Of a stretch of 64,000 bases of DNA, positions 35,657 to 44,008 are shown piece by piece. The position numbers and the translations under genes are program-made. The notes beneath the pieces are model-generated. The model saw only the letters and a program-made list of their open reading frames with translations. It did not search any database and was not told where the DNA came from. Location of the stretch: assembly GCA_964482205.1 (NCBI GenBank), contig CAYZWI010000003.1, positions 62,001 through 126,000 on the forward strand. Reading direction: 5' to 3'. This DNA is from JAZDGX01 sp964482205 (GTDB taxonomy: Bacteria > Eisenbacteria > RBG-16-71-46 > CAIMUX01 > WJJG01). Each line of letters begins with the position of its first letter. Position 1 is the first letter of the stretch.

Positions 35657-37870
35657 TTGTCGCGAGTCCAGACTCGTTCGCGCCCCGCCGCAAAGCCGGG
35701 GGCCGTTCCCGTTGCCGCGCGTCCGGCATCGTGGAGCCCTGCCTGGACGATCGCCCTCATCCTCATCGCCCTTGCGACGGCCGCGATCCACTACGCCGAG
35801 CCGGTGCGCGACGGCGACCTCTTCTTCCATCTCGCCTATGGGCGCTACTTCCTCGAGCATCACACGCTGATTCCCGATCACACCGCCTTCAGCTGGTCGC
35901 CGACCGACGGCAAGAACATCTACTGCGCGTGGATTCCCGAGATCTTCTTCTATCTCGCGCACCAGGCGGGCGGCTACGCCCCGCTCTTCGCCTTCACCTA
36001 CCTCTGCCTGCTCGTCTTCGTCGCCGCGACGCTTTGGATGGCCCGGAGACTCGGCGTGCTTCGCCATCCGCTGGTCGGCGTGATCCTGCTGCTCGGATTG
36101 CTCATGTCCGATAGCGCAGCCTACAACAAGCCCGAGATCTTCTCCTATGTCTTCCTGGTCGTCGCCGTGACCTTGTGGGCGCTCGTCAAGACCGCGGGAG
36201 AGCGCGCCTGGAAACTCGTCTACGGCTTCCCCGTCCTGATGCTGCTGTGGGTGAACAGTCACGGCGGATACATCTTCGGCGTCTTGTTCCTGGCGCTCAT
36301 GTTCGCGGGCGAAACAGTCAATCGCCGCTTCGCCCCTTCCCAGGCGCTTCCCGCGAGGGTGTGGAAGCATCTCTCGTACGCGATGGCCTTGAGCGCTCTC
36401 GCGATCCTCGTCACTCCCTACGGCATTCGCTACCCGCTGCACTTGTTGACGGTCTTCTCGAAGGATTCGCCCGAGGACTGGGGGATGGTGCGCGCCTATC
36501 TCTCGATCTTCGACTCGCGCGCGCAGCATCTGTTCTATGTGCCCTACTTCGCGATCGTGATCGGGTTGTTCGCGCTCGCCGCGTGGGGCAAGCCCAATTT
36601 GCGGCGCATCGACTGGGCGCTCCTCCTGCCCAATCTCGGCCTCGCGTTTGTCTACACGCGCTATCTGCGGTCGACCTACTACTGGGCGCCCGTCTTGGCG
36701 ATCGGCCTGCTGCTCCTCTTGTCGCGCCGGCGCGGCCCACTCTGGGCGGCCCGCCCGCGCTGGGCGGCCTACGCCATCGGCGCGGTTTTCTTGATCGGCG
36801 CTCTCGCACTCTCGACGCGCGCGACCTATCAGTCGATCTGCCGCCCGACGGGTACGCGCTGGTGCGGCTTCGGCGTCTCGTACCAGAATCCCGTCGACGA
36901 GGCCGAGTTCATTCGCACGCATTTCGCCGGCCGCCGCCTGGGCAACGATTACGGCGGCGGGGCCTACCTGTTGTGGAAGCTCTATCCAAAAACCAAGGTG
37001 ATGGTCGATCCGCGCGGCTTCCCGTACCGTTCGTGGATCTCGCGCTATCAAGCGCTCGCGGACGCGAAAGACATGCCGGGATTCCTGAAGGACTTTCCGG
37101 CCGAGGTCTGGTGCGTGAATCACTCGTACGAGCGCCTGACTGCCTGGTTCCTGCGTCAGCCCGATTGGAAGCTCGCCTACTATGGGCCGTCCAGCGCGGT
37201 CTTCGCCCGCAGCGACATCCCGATCCCGGAGATGGAGGATCGTTCCGCCGAAAGCATCGCGCGGATTTCGAACGCCAGCCAGGCGCTCTTCGTCTTCCGC
37301 TTCGCGATGGCGATCAGCGACTGGGACACTTCCTCGCAGATTCTCGCGCGCATGCGCAGTCACTTTCCTTGCTCGCACACGCGCGCAATGACCGAGTCGA
37401 TGGAGGATCTGTACGCGGGCACCCGCGCGTACTACGACGAGAACTATCCGGAAGCGATTCGCCGTCTGGAGAAATGCCGCGCGGGCGGCGCGATCTCCGA
37501 CCCCAATCTCCTCGTGAACGCCTACTATCGCGTGATCGCCTCTTCCTGGAGCAAGCACGACGAGCGCGCGGCGTATGCGTCGGCCCAGGCCGCGCTCGCC
37601 GTGCGTCCCGATGACCCGATCGCGCTCTACAACGCGGGGGTGATCGGCTGGTATGTGGAAGCGCAGGCGGGCCCGCAAGGCGGGCGCGCAGCAGGCGCGG
37701 ACGCGACGGGCTTGTCGCTGGCGCCGGTCGCGGGCTCGTGGCGCGATCCGCTGCGCCGCTTCCTGAAGGTGACCGAGAACCAGCCGATCAATCCGACGCT
37801 CACATCCGTTGCTTCAAAAATGCTCCAGGGGGAGTATGCTGAAAGGCCAAGTTTGGTGATGCCGAGATAG
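35657..37870 (+). CDS. Polytopic GT-C-like membrane protein with C-terminal helical repeats
   Basis: 737 aa. A soluble N-terminal tail is followed by about ten to twelve transmembrane helices (for example WTIALILIALATAAIHY, LVGVILLLGLLMS, VFLVVAVTLWALV). The first periplasmic loop carries VRDGDLFFHLAYGRYFLEHH. This is the acidic signature seen in lipid-linked-sugar GT-C glycosyltransferases and related proteins. From about residue 400 the chain is soluble (GNDYGGGAYLLWKLYPKTKVMVDPRG), ending in TPR-like helices. The TTG start has GGAGGGAG four bases upstream, which decides it. No family name can be assigned with confidence. A role in glycan or surface polymer assembly fits the following WbqC gene. 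Confidence 0.7.
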   Translation: MSRVQTRSRPAAKPGAVPVAARPASWSPAWTIALILIALATAAIHYAEPVRDGDLFFHLAYGRYFLEHHTLIPDHTAFSWSPTDGKNIYCAWIPEIFFYLAHQAGGYAPLFAFTYLCLLVFVAATLWMARRLGVLRHPLVGVILLLGLLMSDSAAYNKPEIFSYVFLVVAVTLWALVKTAGERAWKLVYGFPVLMLLWVNSHGGYIFGVLFLALMFAGETVNRRFAPSQALPARVWKHLSYAMALSALAILVTPYGIRYPLHLLTVFSKDSPEDWGMVRAYLSIFDSRAQHLFYVPYFAIVIGLFALAAWGKPNLRRIDWALLLPNLGLAFVYTRYLRSTYYWAPVLAIGLLLLLSRRRGPLWAARPRWAAYAIGAVFLIGALALSTRATYQSICRPTGTRWCGFGVSYQNPVDEAEFIRTHFAGRRLGNDYGGGAYLLWKLYPKTKVMVDPRGFPYRSWISRYQALADAKDMPGFLKDFPAEVWCVNHSYERLTAWFLRQPDWKLAYYGPSSAVFARSDIPIPEMEDRSAESIARISNASQALFVFRFAMAISDWDTSSQILARMRSHFPCSHTRAMTESMEDLYAGTRAYYDENYPEAIRRLEKCRAGGAISDPNLLVNAYYRVIASSWSKHDERAAYASAQAALAVRPDDPIALYNAGVIGWYVEAQAGPQGGRAAGADATGLSLAPVAGSWRDPLRRFLKVTENQPINPTLTSVASKMLQGEYAERPSLVMPR

Positions 37871-37985
37871 CGACGCGGGGCCGCAAGATCGAGCGGCTTC
37901 CGTGCGTCCGATGGGTTGGGAGCCTGACCGTTTCTGGAATCCGACACGGCTTGCGGAATCCGACGCGGCTTCGTGGAGCGGAACC

Positions 37986-38840
37986 ATGCGCATGGCGATC
38001 GTGCAATCGTGCTACATCCCGTGGAAGGGCTACTTCAGCCTGATCGACCTTGTCGACCAATTCGTACTCTATGACGATGTGCAGTACACGCGCGACTGGC
38101 GCAATCGAAATCGCATTCGGACTTCCTCCGGCGCCCAGTGGATCTCGATTCCCATCGCCGTCAAGGGCCAGCGCTTTCAGCGCGTGCGCGACGCCCAGGT
38201 GAGCGAGCCGGGCTGGGCCGAGCGCCACTGGCGCACGCTCTGCCATCACTATCGTCAGGCTCCACACTTCTCCGAAATCGCGCCGGCCATCGAAGAGGCC
38301 TACGCGCGCGCCGGCGCAGAGACGCACTTGAGCGACATCAACGGCTGCTTTCTGCGACTGCTGGCCGGGATGCTCAACATCACGACTCCGCTTCACTGGT
38401 CGATGGAATTCCCCCTCGTGGAGGGCCGCACCGCGCGGCTCGTCGATCTCTGCCGTCAACTCGGCGCGGACGAATATCTCACCGGGCCCGCCGCACGCAG
38501 CTATTTGGATGAATCACTGTTTGCGAAGGCCGGCATTCGAGTGATCTGGATGGATTATTCCGGCTACCCGGACTATTCCCAGGTGCACGGCTCTCCTTGT
38601 CTGCACGAGGTGACCGCGATCGACCTTCTGATGAACCTCGGCATCGAGCGCGCGGCCGCGTACATGGCCGATTTCCGCGCGCGCGCCGAAGCGCGGTTGC
38701 AGGTGCCTTCGACCGTCGCCGCATCCTCAATCGCCGCTTCCGCGAACGCCGCATCCTCGGCCGCCTCCTCCCCTGCCGGGCGCCCGCATCCCAGCGCGCC
38801 TCCGAAGCCCCCCACGTCGTGGCAGGGAGACGCCTTCTGA
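37986..38840 (+). CDS. WbqC-family protein
   Basis: About 284 aa. The N-terminus is diagnostic: MRMAIVQSCYIPWKGYFSLI, then DQFVLYDDVQYTRDWRNRN and ISIPIAVKG. Further family motifs are HHYRQAPHF and LGADEYLTGPAARSYLD. WbqC-like proteins occur in O-antigen and glycan biosynthesis clusters and are thought to modify amino sugars, but the reaction is unproven. The last 45 residues are an Ala/Ser/Pro tail not expected for the family. The start at 37986 fits the conserved N-terminus, with GGAG eight bases upstream. The stop overlaps the next start (TGATG). Confidence 0.9.
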   Translation: MRMAIVQSCYIPWKGYFSLIDLVDQFVLYDDVQYTRDWRNRNRIRTSSGAQWISIPIAVKGQRFQRVRDAQVSEPGWAERHWRTLCHHYRQAPHFSEIAPAIEEAYARAGAETHLSDINGCFLRLLAGMLNITTPLHWSMEFPLVEGRTARLVDLCRQLGADEYLTGPAARSYLDESLFAKAGIRVIWMDYSGYPDYSQVHGSPCLHEVTAIDLLMNLGIERAAAYMADFRARAEARLQVPSTVAASSIAASANAASSAASSPAGRPHPSAPPKPPTSWQGDAF

Positions 38841-39751
38841 TGCCGCCCGGCTTCATCATCAACTTCACTCCGACCGGCATGATCCCCACCAAGGCGATGA
38901 CTCCGGAAGTGCCCGTCCAGCCTGCGGAAATCGTCGCCCAGATCTGCGAAGCGGCCGCGCTGGGCGCGAACATGGTGCACATTCACGCGCGCGACCCGGA
39001 GACCGGGCAACCGAGCCATCGCAAGGAGATCTACGCGGAGATCATCCGGGCCGTGCGCAAGCAATGCCCCGGCCTCGTGATCAGCGTCTCGACGAGCGGG
39101 CGGCAAGTGGCCGAGTTCGAGAAGCGCTCCGAGGTGCTCGATCTGGAAGGCGACGCGAAGCCCGACTTCGCCAGCCTGACGCTGAGCTCGCTCAACTTCA
39201 ACAAGCAGGCGAGCATCAACACGCCGCAGATGATCCAGAGCCTGGCCGCGAAGATGCGCGAGCGCGGCATTCGGCCCGAGCTCGAGGCCTTCGATCTCGG
39301 GATGATCAACTACGCGAAATACCTCGCGAAAAAAGACCTTCTCCGGCCGCCCTTCTACTTCAATCTCATTCTCGGCAACATCGCCTGCGCCCAAGCCACG
39401 CTCCTTTCGCTGGGCCTGATGATCAACGAGCTGCCGCCCGAATCGATCTGGTCGGTCGGCGGCGTAGGCGATGCCCAAGCGTCGATGAACGCGATGGCGA
39501 TCGTCGCGGGCGGCGGCGTGCGCGTCGGACTGGAGGACAACATCTGGTACGACGAGGAGCGCACGCGGCTCGCGACCAATCGCGACCTCGTCGAGCGTGT
39601 GCTCACGATCGGGCAGGCGATGGGACGAAGGCCGTGCACCGCGAAAGAGGCGCGCGCGTGGCTGGGCCTCGACGAGCGGATGGCGGGAGTGCGGAGGCGA
39701 AGACGCACGCAGACCAGCGGCCATAGGCCCGGCGGACCCAGGGCCCAGTGA
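38840..39751 (+). CDS. BKACE-family beta-keto acid cleavage enzyme
   Basis: About 303 aa. The zinc-binding HxH appears in ANMVHIHARDPETGQPSHR, with the family features FTPTGMIPTKAMTPEVP near the N-terminus, LTLSSLNFN, RPELEAFDLGMINYAKYL, IWSVGGVGDAQASMNAMAI and GGGVRVGLEDNIWYD. BKACE enzymes are zinc-dependent and cleave beta-keto acids with acetyl-CoA to give acetoacetate and a CoA ester; 3-keto-5-aminohexanoate from lysine fermentation is one example. The substrate here is unknown; no other lysine-fermentation gene is nearby. Translational coupling to the WbqC gene by TGATG overlap is notable. The basic C-terminal tail (RRRRRTQTSG) is unusual. Confidence 0.9.
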   Translation: MPPGFIINFTPTGMIPTKAMTPEVPVQPAEIVAQICEAAALGANMVHIHARDPETGQPSHRKEIYAEIIRAVRKQCPGLVISVSTSGRQVAEFEKRSEVLDLEGDAKPDFASLTLSSLNFNKQASINTPQMIQSLAAKMRERGIRPELEAFDLGMINYAKYLAKKDLLRPPFYFNLILGNIACAQATLLSLGLMINELPPESIWSVGGVGDAQASMNAMAIVAGGGVRVGLEDNIWYDEERTRLATNRDLVERVLTIGQAMGRRPCTAKEARAWLGLDERMAGVRRRRRTQTSGHRPGGPRAQ

Positions 39752-39788
39752 TGCAGGTACGGCGGCCAGAAACGGCCAGCCGGTTGGG

Positions 39789-41207
39789 TCACAGCCGTAC
39801 TCGCCTCACGACGAGACAGTGGACGAGAGAATCGTGCAGCGCCTGGCCCTTGTCAGTCATCGCCGCCATCAGATACCCGCCCCCTAGAAGAACCAGCGAC
39901 AGCAGCTTCAGGAGGTTGCGCATGAAAGCGCGTCGGAAGTCGACACGTCTGCCAAGTTCGTCTGTAACATGGATATTCATGATGCGCTTGCCGGGTGTGC
40001 CCTGCCATGTGGAAATCTCAAAGAGCGCGTAGTACATCGTCAATGCCAGATACGAGCCAAGTCCAATAAGAACCAATGGTGGGACTCTTAGTCGCCAGAA
40101 AAGCAGCGCAGCCAGGAAGAAGACCGGCACAAGGATCACGCCGTCCAACAAGAGCGCGGAGCCTCTCAGCCAGAACCCGGCATGGGAGAGGGGCAACTCC
40201 CCCGGGACCGCGTTCGCCCCAAGGTCTCCGACAACCTGGGATCCGCGGAGAGCCGGAGGGTTGCCTTGCCCTTCCGGGCAGGGAAGCGGGAACAAGTTGC
40301 CGCGGTGCCTGTCTTTGTCCTCCTGCCAGGCCGCGATGGGAGGTGGCGGAGCTGCCGTGTGCCAACTCGTGGCGCGTTCCAGCGCATGCCGGAAAGCCCG
40401 GATCGAAGGGAAGCGATGCTCCGGCCGTTTGGCCATGGCCTTCCACACAAGAGACTCCAATCCGGGATCGATGTTCGAAAGCAGACCCGACAGTCGCGGA
40501 GGTGCTTCCTCCATGATCTTGCGCATGAGCAGATCATCTGTATCCGCTTCGAAAGGTCTTACCCCCGTGATCATCTCGTACATCATCACTCCAAGTGCAT
40601 AGATGTCCGAGCGAGCGTCGACTTCCCGGGGATTTTGAAGTTGCTCGGGCGACATGTACGCCAAGGTACCAGGTTTCATCGCCGTCGCCGCCTTCAGCTC
40701 CTCGGAGCCAAGGACCCTTGCGACTGCAAAGTCGGTCACCTTGGCCACTAGACCGGCATCCGATCTGGTGACGAGGATATTGCTGGGTTTCAGATCCCGG
40801 TGGACGAGCTCCAATCCGTGGGCCTTTTCGAGCGCGGAGAGCACCTGGAAGGTGATGGCCATGACCTGACCAAGGGGCAGGCCGCCTCCCTGGCGGACGA
40901 TCAGCTGATCCACCGGCAGGCCGTCCACATATTCCATGACGATGCCTATCGCCTGCTCATCTTCGACGAAATCGAGGACCTTCACGACATGCGGATGGAC
41001 CAATTGCGCTTGAATGCGGGCCTCGGCCCGAAAGCGATCAAGCACCGCGGCGTCCTGACGGAAATGGGAATGCAGACACTTGATGGCCACCATCCTGCCG
41101 CCGTCGGGGTCCTGAGCACGGTACACAGTGCCCATCCCGCCCTTTCCCAGAACGCCGAGGACTTGGTAGCGCCCAATTCGATCCGGGTCTGTATGCATTC
41201 CGCTCAT
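39789..41207 (-). CDS. Ser/Thr protein kinase with C-terminal RDD membrane domain
   Basis: About 472 aa. Pkn2/Hanks-type kinase domain at residues 13-275: glycine loop LGKGGMGTVY, Lys43 in VAIKCL, catalytic loop HRDLKPSN near 140, then DFAVAR where DFG is expected, and activation-segment end GTLAYMSPEQL. The C-terminus (about 335-470) is an RDD domain with three hydrophobic stretches (LLLDGVILVPVFFLAALLFW, VLIGLGSYLALTMYYALF, LLSLVLLGGGYLMAAM) and the Arg/Asp-type pattern FWLRGSALLLDG and GTPGKRIMNI. Last gene of the cluster; its ATG overlaps the preceding stop (TGATG). It is tethered to the inner membrane by the RDD domain. The Gly-to-Ala change may alter activity but is tolerated in some kinases. 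Confidence 0.9.
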   Translation of the reverse strand: MSGMHTDPDRIGRYQVLGVLGKGGMGTVYRAQDPDGGRMVAIKCLHSHFRQDAAVLDRFRAEARIQAQLVHPHVVKVLDFVEDEQAIGIVMEYVDGLPVDQLIVRQGGGLPLGQVMAITFQVLSALEKAHGLELVHRDLKPSNILVTRSDAGLVAKVTDFAVARVLGSEELKAATAMKPGTLAYMSPEQLQNPREVDARSDIYALGVMMYEMITGVRPFEADTDDLLMRKIMEEAPPRLSGLLSNIDPGLESLVWKAMAKRPEHRFPSIRAFRHALERATSWHTAAPPPPIAAWQEDKDRHRGNLFPLPCPEGQGNPPALRGSQVVGDLGANAVPGELPLSHAGFWLRGSALLLDGVILVPVFFLAALLFWRLRVPPLVLIGLGSYLALTMYYALFEISTWQGTPGKRIMNIHVTDELGRRVDFRRAFMRNLLKLLSLVLLGGGYLMAAMTDKGQALHDSLVHCLVVRRVRL

Positions 41208-42886
41208 CAGGGGTCCCTGACCACATCGCTTTCGGTTTCGGAAACGATTTTCCATCCCGCCGAAAACCGGCGGAACCAAAGCTGTTGTTTTTCGCTCGCA
41301 CGGTATCGCTTGCCGTTTGCCTGCAAGATGTCCCAGGATTTGGCGAAGGTGACGAGGGCATGGTCCGCCCCCAGAAAGTCGATGGAGACCTCGCGCACAT
41401 CGTACCGAAGAACCTCTTCGAAGCGCGCAAGGGCTTTCCGCTTGTCGTCGCGGATACGGGCATTGGAGGCGTTCGTCCACCCGAAGTACCGTTCCACCTG
41501 GTCCGCATAGCACCCCATATGGGTCTCGAGGTCCCGGTTCACGAGGGAGCGCCGCCAAGTTTCGACCACTCCCAGAATCGCCTGACGGTCCTGCTCATGG
41601 GACGACGAAACAGGGTTCTCGGTCGCCACCTGCCGGACCGGCGTAGAGGAGGCGGATTGCGTGCTAGCCCGTGGAACATCCTGGATGATTGCACGTTGGC
41701 TGGCCCCTCCGTCGGAGCCTCGGATGACAAGCACAACCATGATGACAACGATGAGTAGACCCAGGCCCAGGAGCCACACGGGAAACGGCCGGGAAGCGGA
41801 GGGACGGGAACTCCCCTCCAAAGTGGAATGATTCGTCCAGCGCTGGAGCCTCCCCTCGACGGCAGGTGCTTCGGCATCGATCGCCGCTGACCGTGACCGG
41901 CTCTCAAGCGGGAATCCGGTCCCTTCTCTCGCCCCAGCGCTCGACCGGCTGGACTGAGCCAGACCGGGAGGAGGCTGCGTCCCCGCACTCACGGAGCGCA
42001 CACCCCTCGGCTCCACTTTTCCTTCGGGCGCAGCGCGATCCGTGCCTACGACCGCACCCACCGCAAGCGCCTTCAGGGCCTGCAAAAACTCCTCCGCGCT
42101 CTGGAAACGCGCGTCCGGGTTCTTCGCCATCGCCTTCAGAATGACCGCCTCAAAACCCGGGAAGATTCCCCGATAGAATCTGCTGGGCGCAGGCGCTTCC
42201 TCCGAGATGATCGCTTGCATGATTGAGAAATCCGTATCCGCATCGAAGGGAACTCTGCCCGTGGCCATCTGATAGAGAGTGACTCCCAACGAATAGATGT
42301 CGGACCTGCGGTCCACGTCTCGAGCTGCGCGAATCTGTTCGGGAGGCATGTACCAGAGCGTTCCCATCTTGGCTCCTGTCGCCGTTCGCCCCTTGCCTCC
42401 TTCCAGGATCTTGGCCACTCCGAAGTCCATTACTCGAGCCAGCGTTTCTCCCTTTACCACACTCAGCATGATGTTCGACGGCTTCAGGTCCCGATGGACC
42501 ACCCCCTGGTCGTGGGCGTATCCCACGGCCCGGAGAACCTGATCCATGATTGCCATACACCGCTCGAAGGGAATCGGGCCCGTTTCCTCGGCGATCACCT
42601 TGTCCAACGGTCGACCGTCGACATATTCCAGCATCAAGCAGAGGAGTTCCCCCTCCTCGATGAAGTCATAGACATGGACGATGTTGGGATGGCTCAGTCG
42701 CGCCTGGATCTGCGCTTCCGCACGAAACCGTTCCCGCACCTGACAATCCCGGGCGAAGAAGGAATGGAGGACTTTCACAGCAACCGGCCGATCGAAACGC
42801 AAATCGGTCCCCCGGAAAACGGTCCCCATGCCGCCGTCGCCAAGGAACGCATCGATCCGATACGGCCCGATCTGCTCTCCGATCAT
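41207..42886 (-). CDS. Ser/Thr protein kinase, transmembrane, with NTF2-like extracytoplasmic domain
   Basis: 559 aa. The kinase domain at residues 9-270 is canonical: LGDGGMGTVF, Lys38 in VAVKVL, HRDLKPSN near 133, DFGVAK near 157, GTLWYMPPEQI. A low-complexity linker precedes one transmembrane helix near 372-392 (WLLGLGLLIVVIMVVLVI). The outside part ends in an NTF2/SnoaL-like or DUF4440-like domain (about 430-555: ILGVVETWRRSLVNRDLETH, MGCYADQVERYFGWTN, LWFRRFSAGWKIVSE). Such folds bind small ligands, suggesting a sensor. It lies 39 bp after the NlpC-like gene in the same direction. Confidence 0.92.
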   Translation of the reverse strand: MIGEQIGPYRIDAFLGDGGMGTVFRGTDLRFDRPVAVKVLHSFFARDCQVRERFRAEAQIQARLSHPNIVHVYDFIEEGELLCLMLEYVDGRPLDKVIAEETGPIPFERCMAIMDQVLRAVGYAHDQGVVHRDLKPSNIMLSVVKGETLARVMDFGVAKILEGGKGRTATGAKMGTLWYMPPEQIRAARDVDRRSDIYSLGVTLYQMATGRVPFDADTDFSIMQAIISEEAPAPSRFYRGIFPGFEAVILKAMAKNPDARFQSAEEFLQALKALAVGAVVGTDRAAPEGKVEPRGVRSVSAGTQPPPGLAQSSRSSAGAREGTGFPLESRSRSAAIDAEAPAVEGRLQRWTNHSTLEGSSRPSASRPFPVWLLGLGLLIVVIMVVLVIRGSDGGASQRAIIQDVPRASTQSASSTPVRQVATENPVSSSHEQDRQAILGVVETWRRSLVNRDLETHMGCYADQVERYFGWTNASNARIRDDKRKALARFEEVLRYDVREVSIDFLGADHALVTFAKSWDILQANGKRYRASEKQQLWFRRFSAGWKIVSETESDVVRDP

Positions 42887-42925
42887 CTGCTGGCTCTCTC
42901 CATCTCCCGGGTCACTCGTGGATCC

Positions 42926-44008
42926 CTATCTGTAGCGGCGCACTTCGAGAATTCTGCGATTGCCGATCAAGCTGGTGCTCCCCACGCCCACGCCCTCTTC
43001 CGGCGATGCGCGGAGAAAGGTCGTGCCACCGTCCAAGAGAATGACCGGCTGGGATCGCCCGGGATCGAGAGTCGAAAGAAAGGCGATATCTCCTACCTTC
43101 GCGGAATCGACTGACACGACATTGCCCCAATCGGCTAGCGCTTCGAGCGTCCGCGGCGCCCTGATTCCCGCCAGGCGAAAGAAAAGATGAACCAGCCCTT
43201 CGGCATCCATCGCCGCCATGCTGTTCGCCCCGGTCTGGTACCGCGTCCTACGGAACTTGCGAACCGCTTCGATGGCGTCAGGTATGGGCAATGGTTCTGA
43301 TAGCGGCGCCACGTTCGCTCGATCGACGCGCACACTTGGACCGCCCGGAACCGCCAACGTCACCGAGGAATCCGCGGCACTCTGCCCCCGAGGCCGGCCT
43401 ACCCCGGTCGCCCGCAGGCGGGCCCCGCACGGCAGAAAGATCCCTTGATCGCACGGCACGCCGGGAGCGGCGACGACGGTGAACGAATCCCCGGAATCCT
43501 CCATCCCATGATCGCTCTGCTCCGGCGCCAGTGCGGTGACCGGCACCCAACCCGTCGGGTCACCTCGTTCCCCAAAGCGCACTTCCCTCCAGGCCCCTTG
43601 GCTGGCAAGCACCTCCACCCGGTCCCCGACCAAGAGCTGGGCCAGACGTGAGGAGGACTCCGACGGGCTCTCGAACACGTCACTCCAGGGTCGCTGCCTG
43701 TCCTGCAACCGCAGCACGGCCTTTCCCCGCCAGGGCGCGTCCGTCGCACGTTGGGCCGCGTCAGCGGATTGTGCCGGCCCGGTTCCGCCCGTATGCCCGG
43801 AGGAGTCGCCCGCCGATCGAGGCGGGGCACCTGTCGCGCGGCTTGCGTTGGAATCGAGACCGAGCGATTCGAGGCCCGGCCCCACAAGAAACCGCCCGAT
43901 CCCCGTGCCGACCGCGAAGACCAGAACCAGGGAGACGAAGGCTCCCAAGGCCGGGCGCCGCCCCCGGGTCTTCCCGAGACGTCTGTTGCGCTGCCCATGC
44001 CGCTTCAT
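42926..44008 (-). CDS. SH3-repeat protein with inactivated NlpC/P60 domain
   Basis: About 360 aa. A basic N-terminus and one hydrophobic anchor (ALGAFVSLVLVFAVGTGIG, about 22-42). Two bacterial SH3-like domains follow at about 115-165 (RVEVLASQGAWREVRFGERG...TGWVPVTAL) and 170-240. The last 110 residues align with NlpC/P60 papain-like peptidases, but D-C-S-G-L is D-A-E-G-L (MDAEGLVHLFFRLAGIRAPRT) and the GHVGIY His region reads RSQPVILLDGG. The catalytic Cys and His are therefore absent. It is probably a peptidoglycan-binding pseudoenzyme. The ATG overlaps the upstream transglycosylase stop by four bases. Confidence 0.75.
   Translation of the reverse strand: MKRHGQRNRRLGKTRGRRPALGAFVSLVLVFAVGTGIGRFLVGPGLESLGLDSNASRATGAPPRSAGDSSGHTGGTGPAQSADAAQRATDAPWRGKAVLRLQDRQRPWSDVFESPSESSSRLAQLLVGDRVEVLASQGAWREVRFGERGDPTGWVPVTALAPEQSDHGMEDSGDSFTVVAAPGVPCDQGIFLPCGARLRATGVGRPRGQSAADSSVTLAVPGGPSVRVDRANVAPLSEPLPIPDAIEAVRKFRRTRYQTGANSMAAMDAEGLVHLFFRLAGIRAPRTLEALADWGNVVSVDSAKVGDIAFLSTLDPGRSQPVILLDGGTTFLRASPEEGVGVGSTSLIGNRRILEVRRYR

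Noticed and set aside
35600..37678. A 692-codon minus-strand open frame opposite the GT-C-like gene
   Set aside because: No family resemblance, and it runs across the whole intergenic start region of the real gene; shadow.
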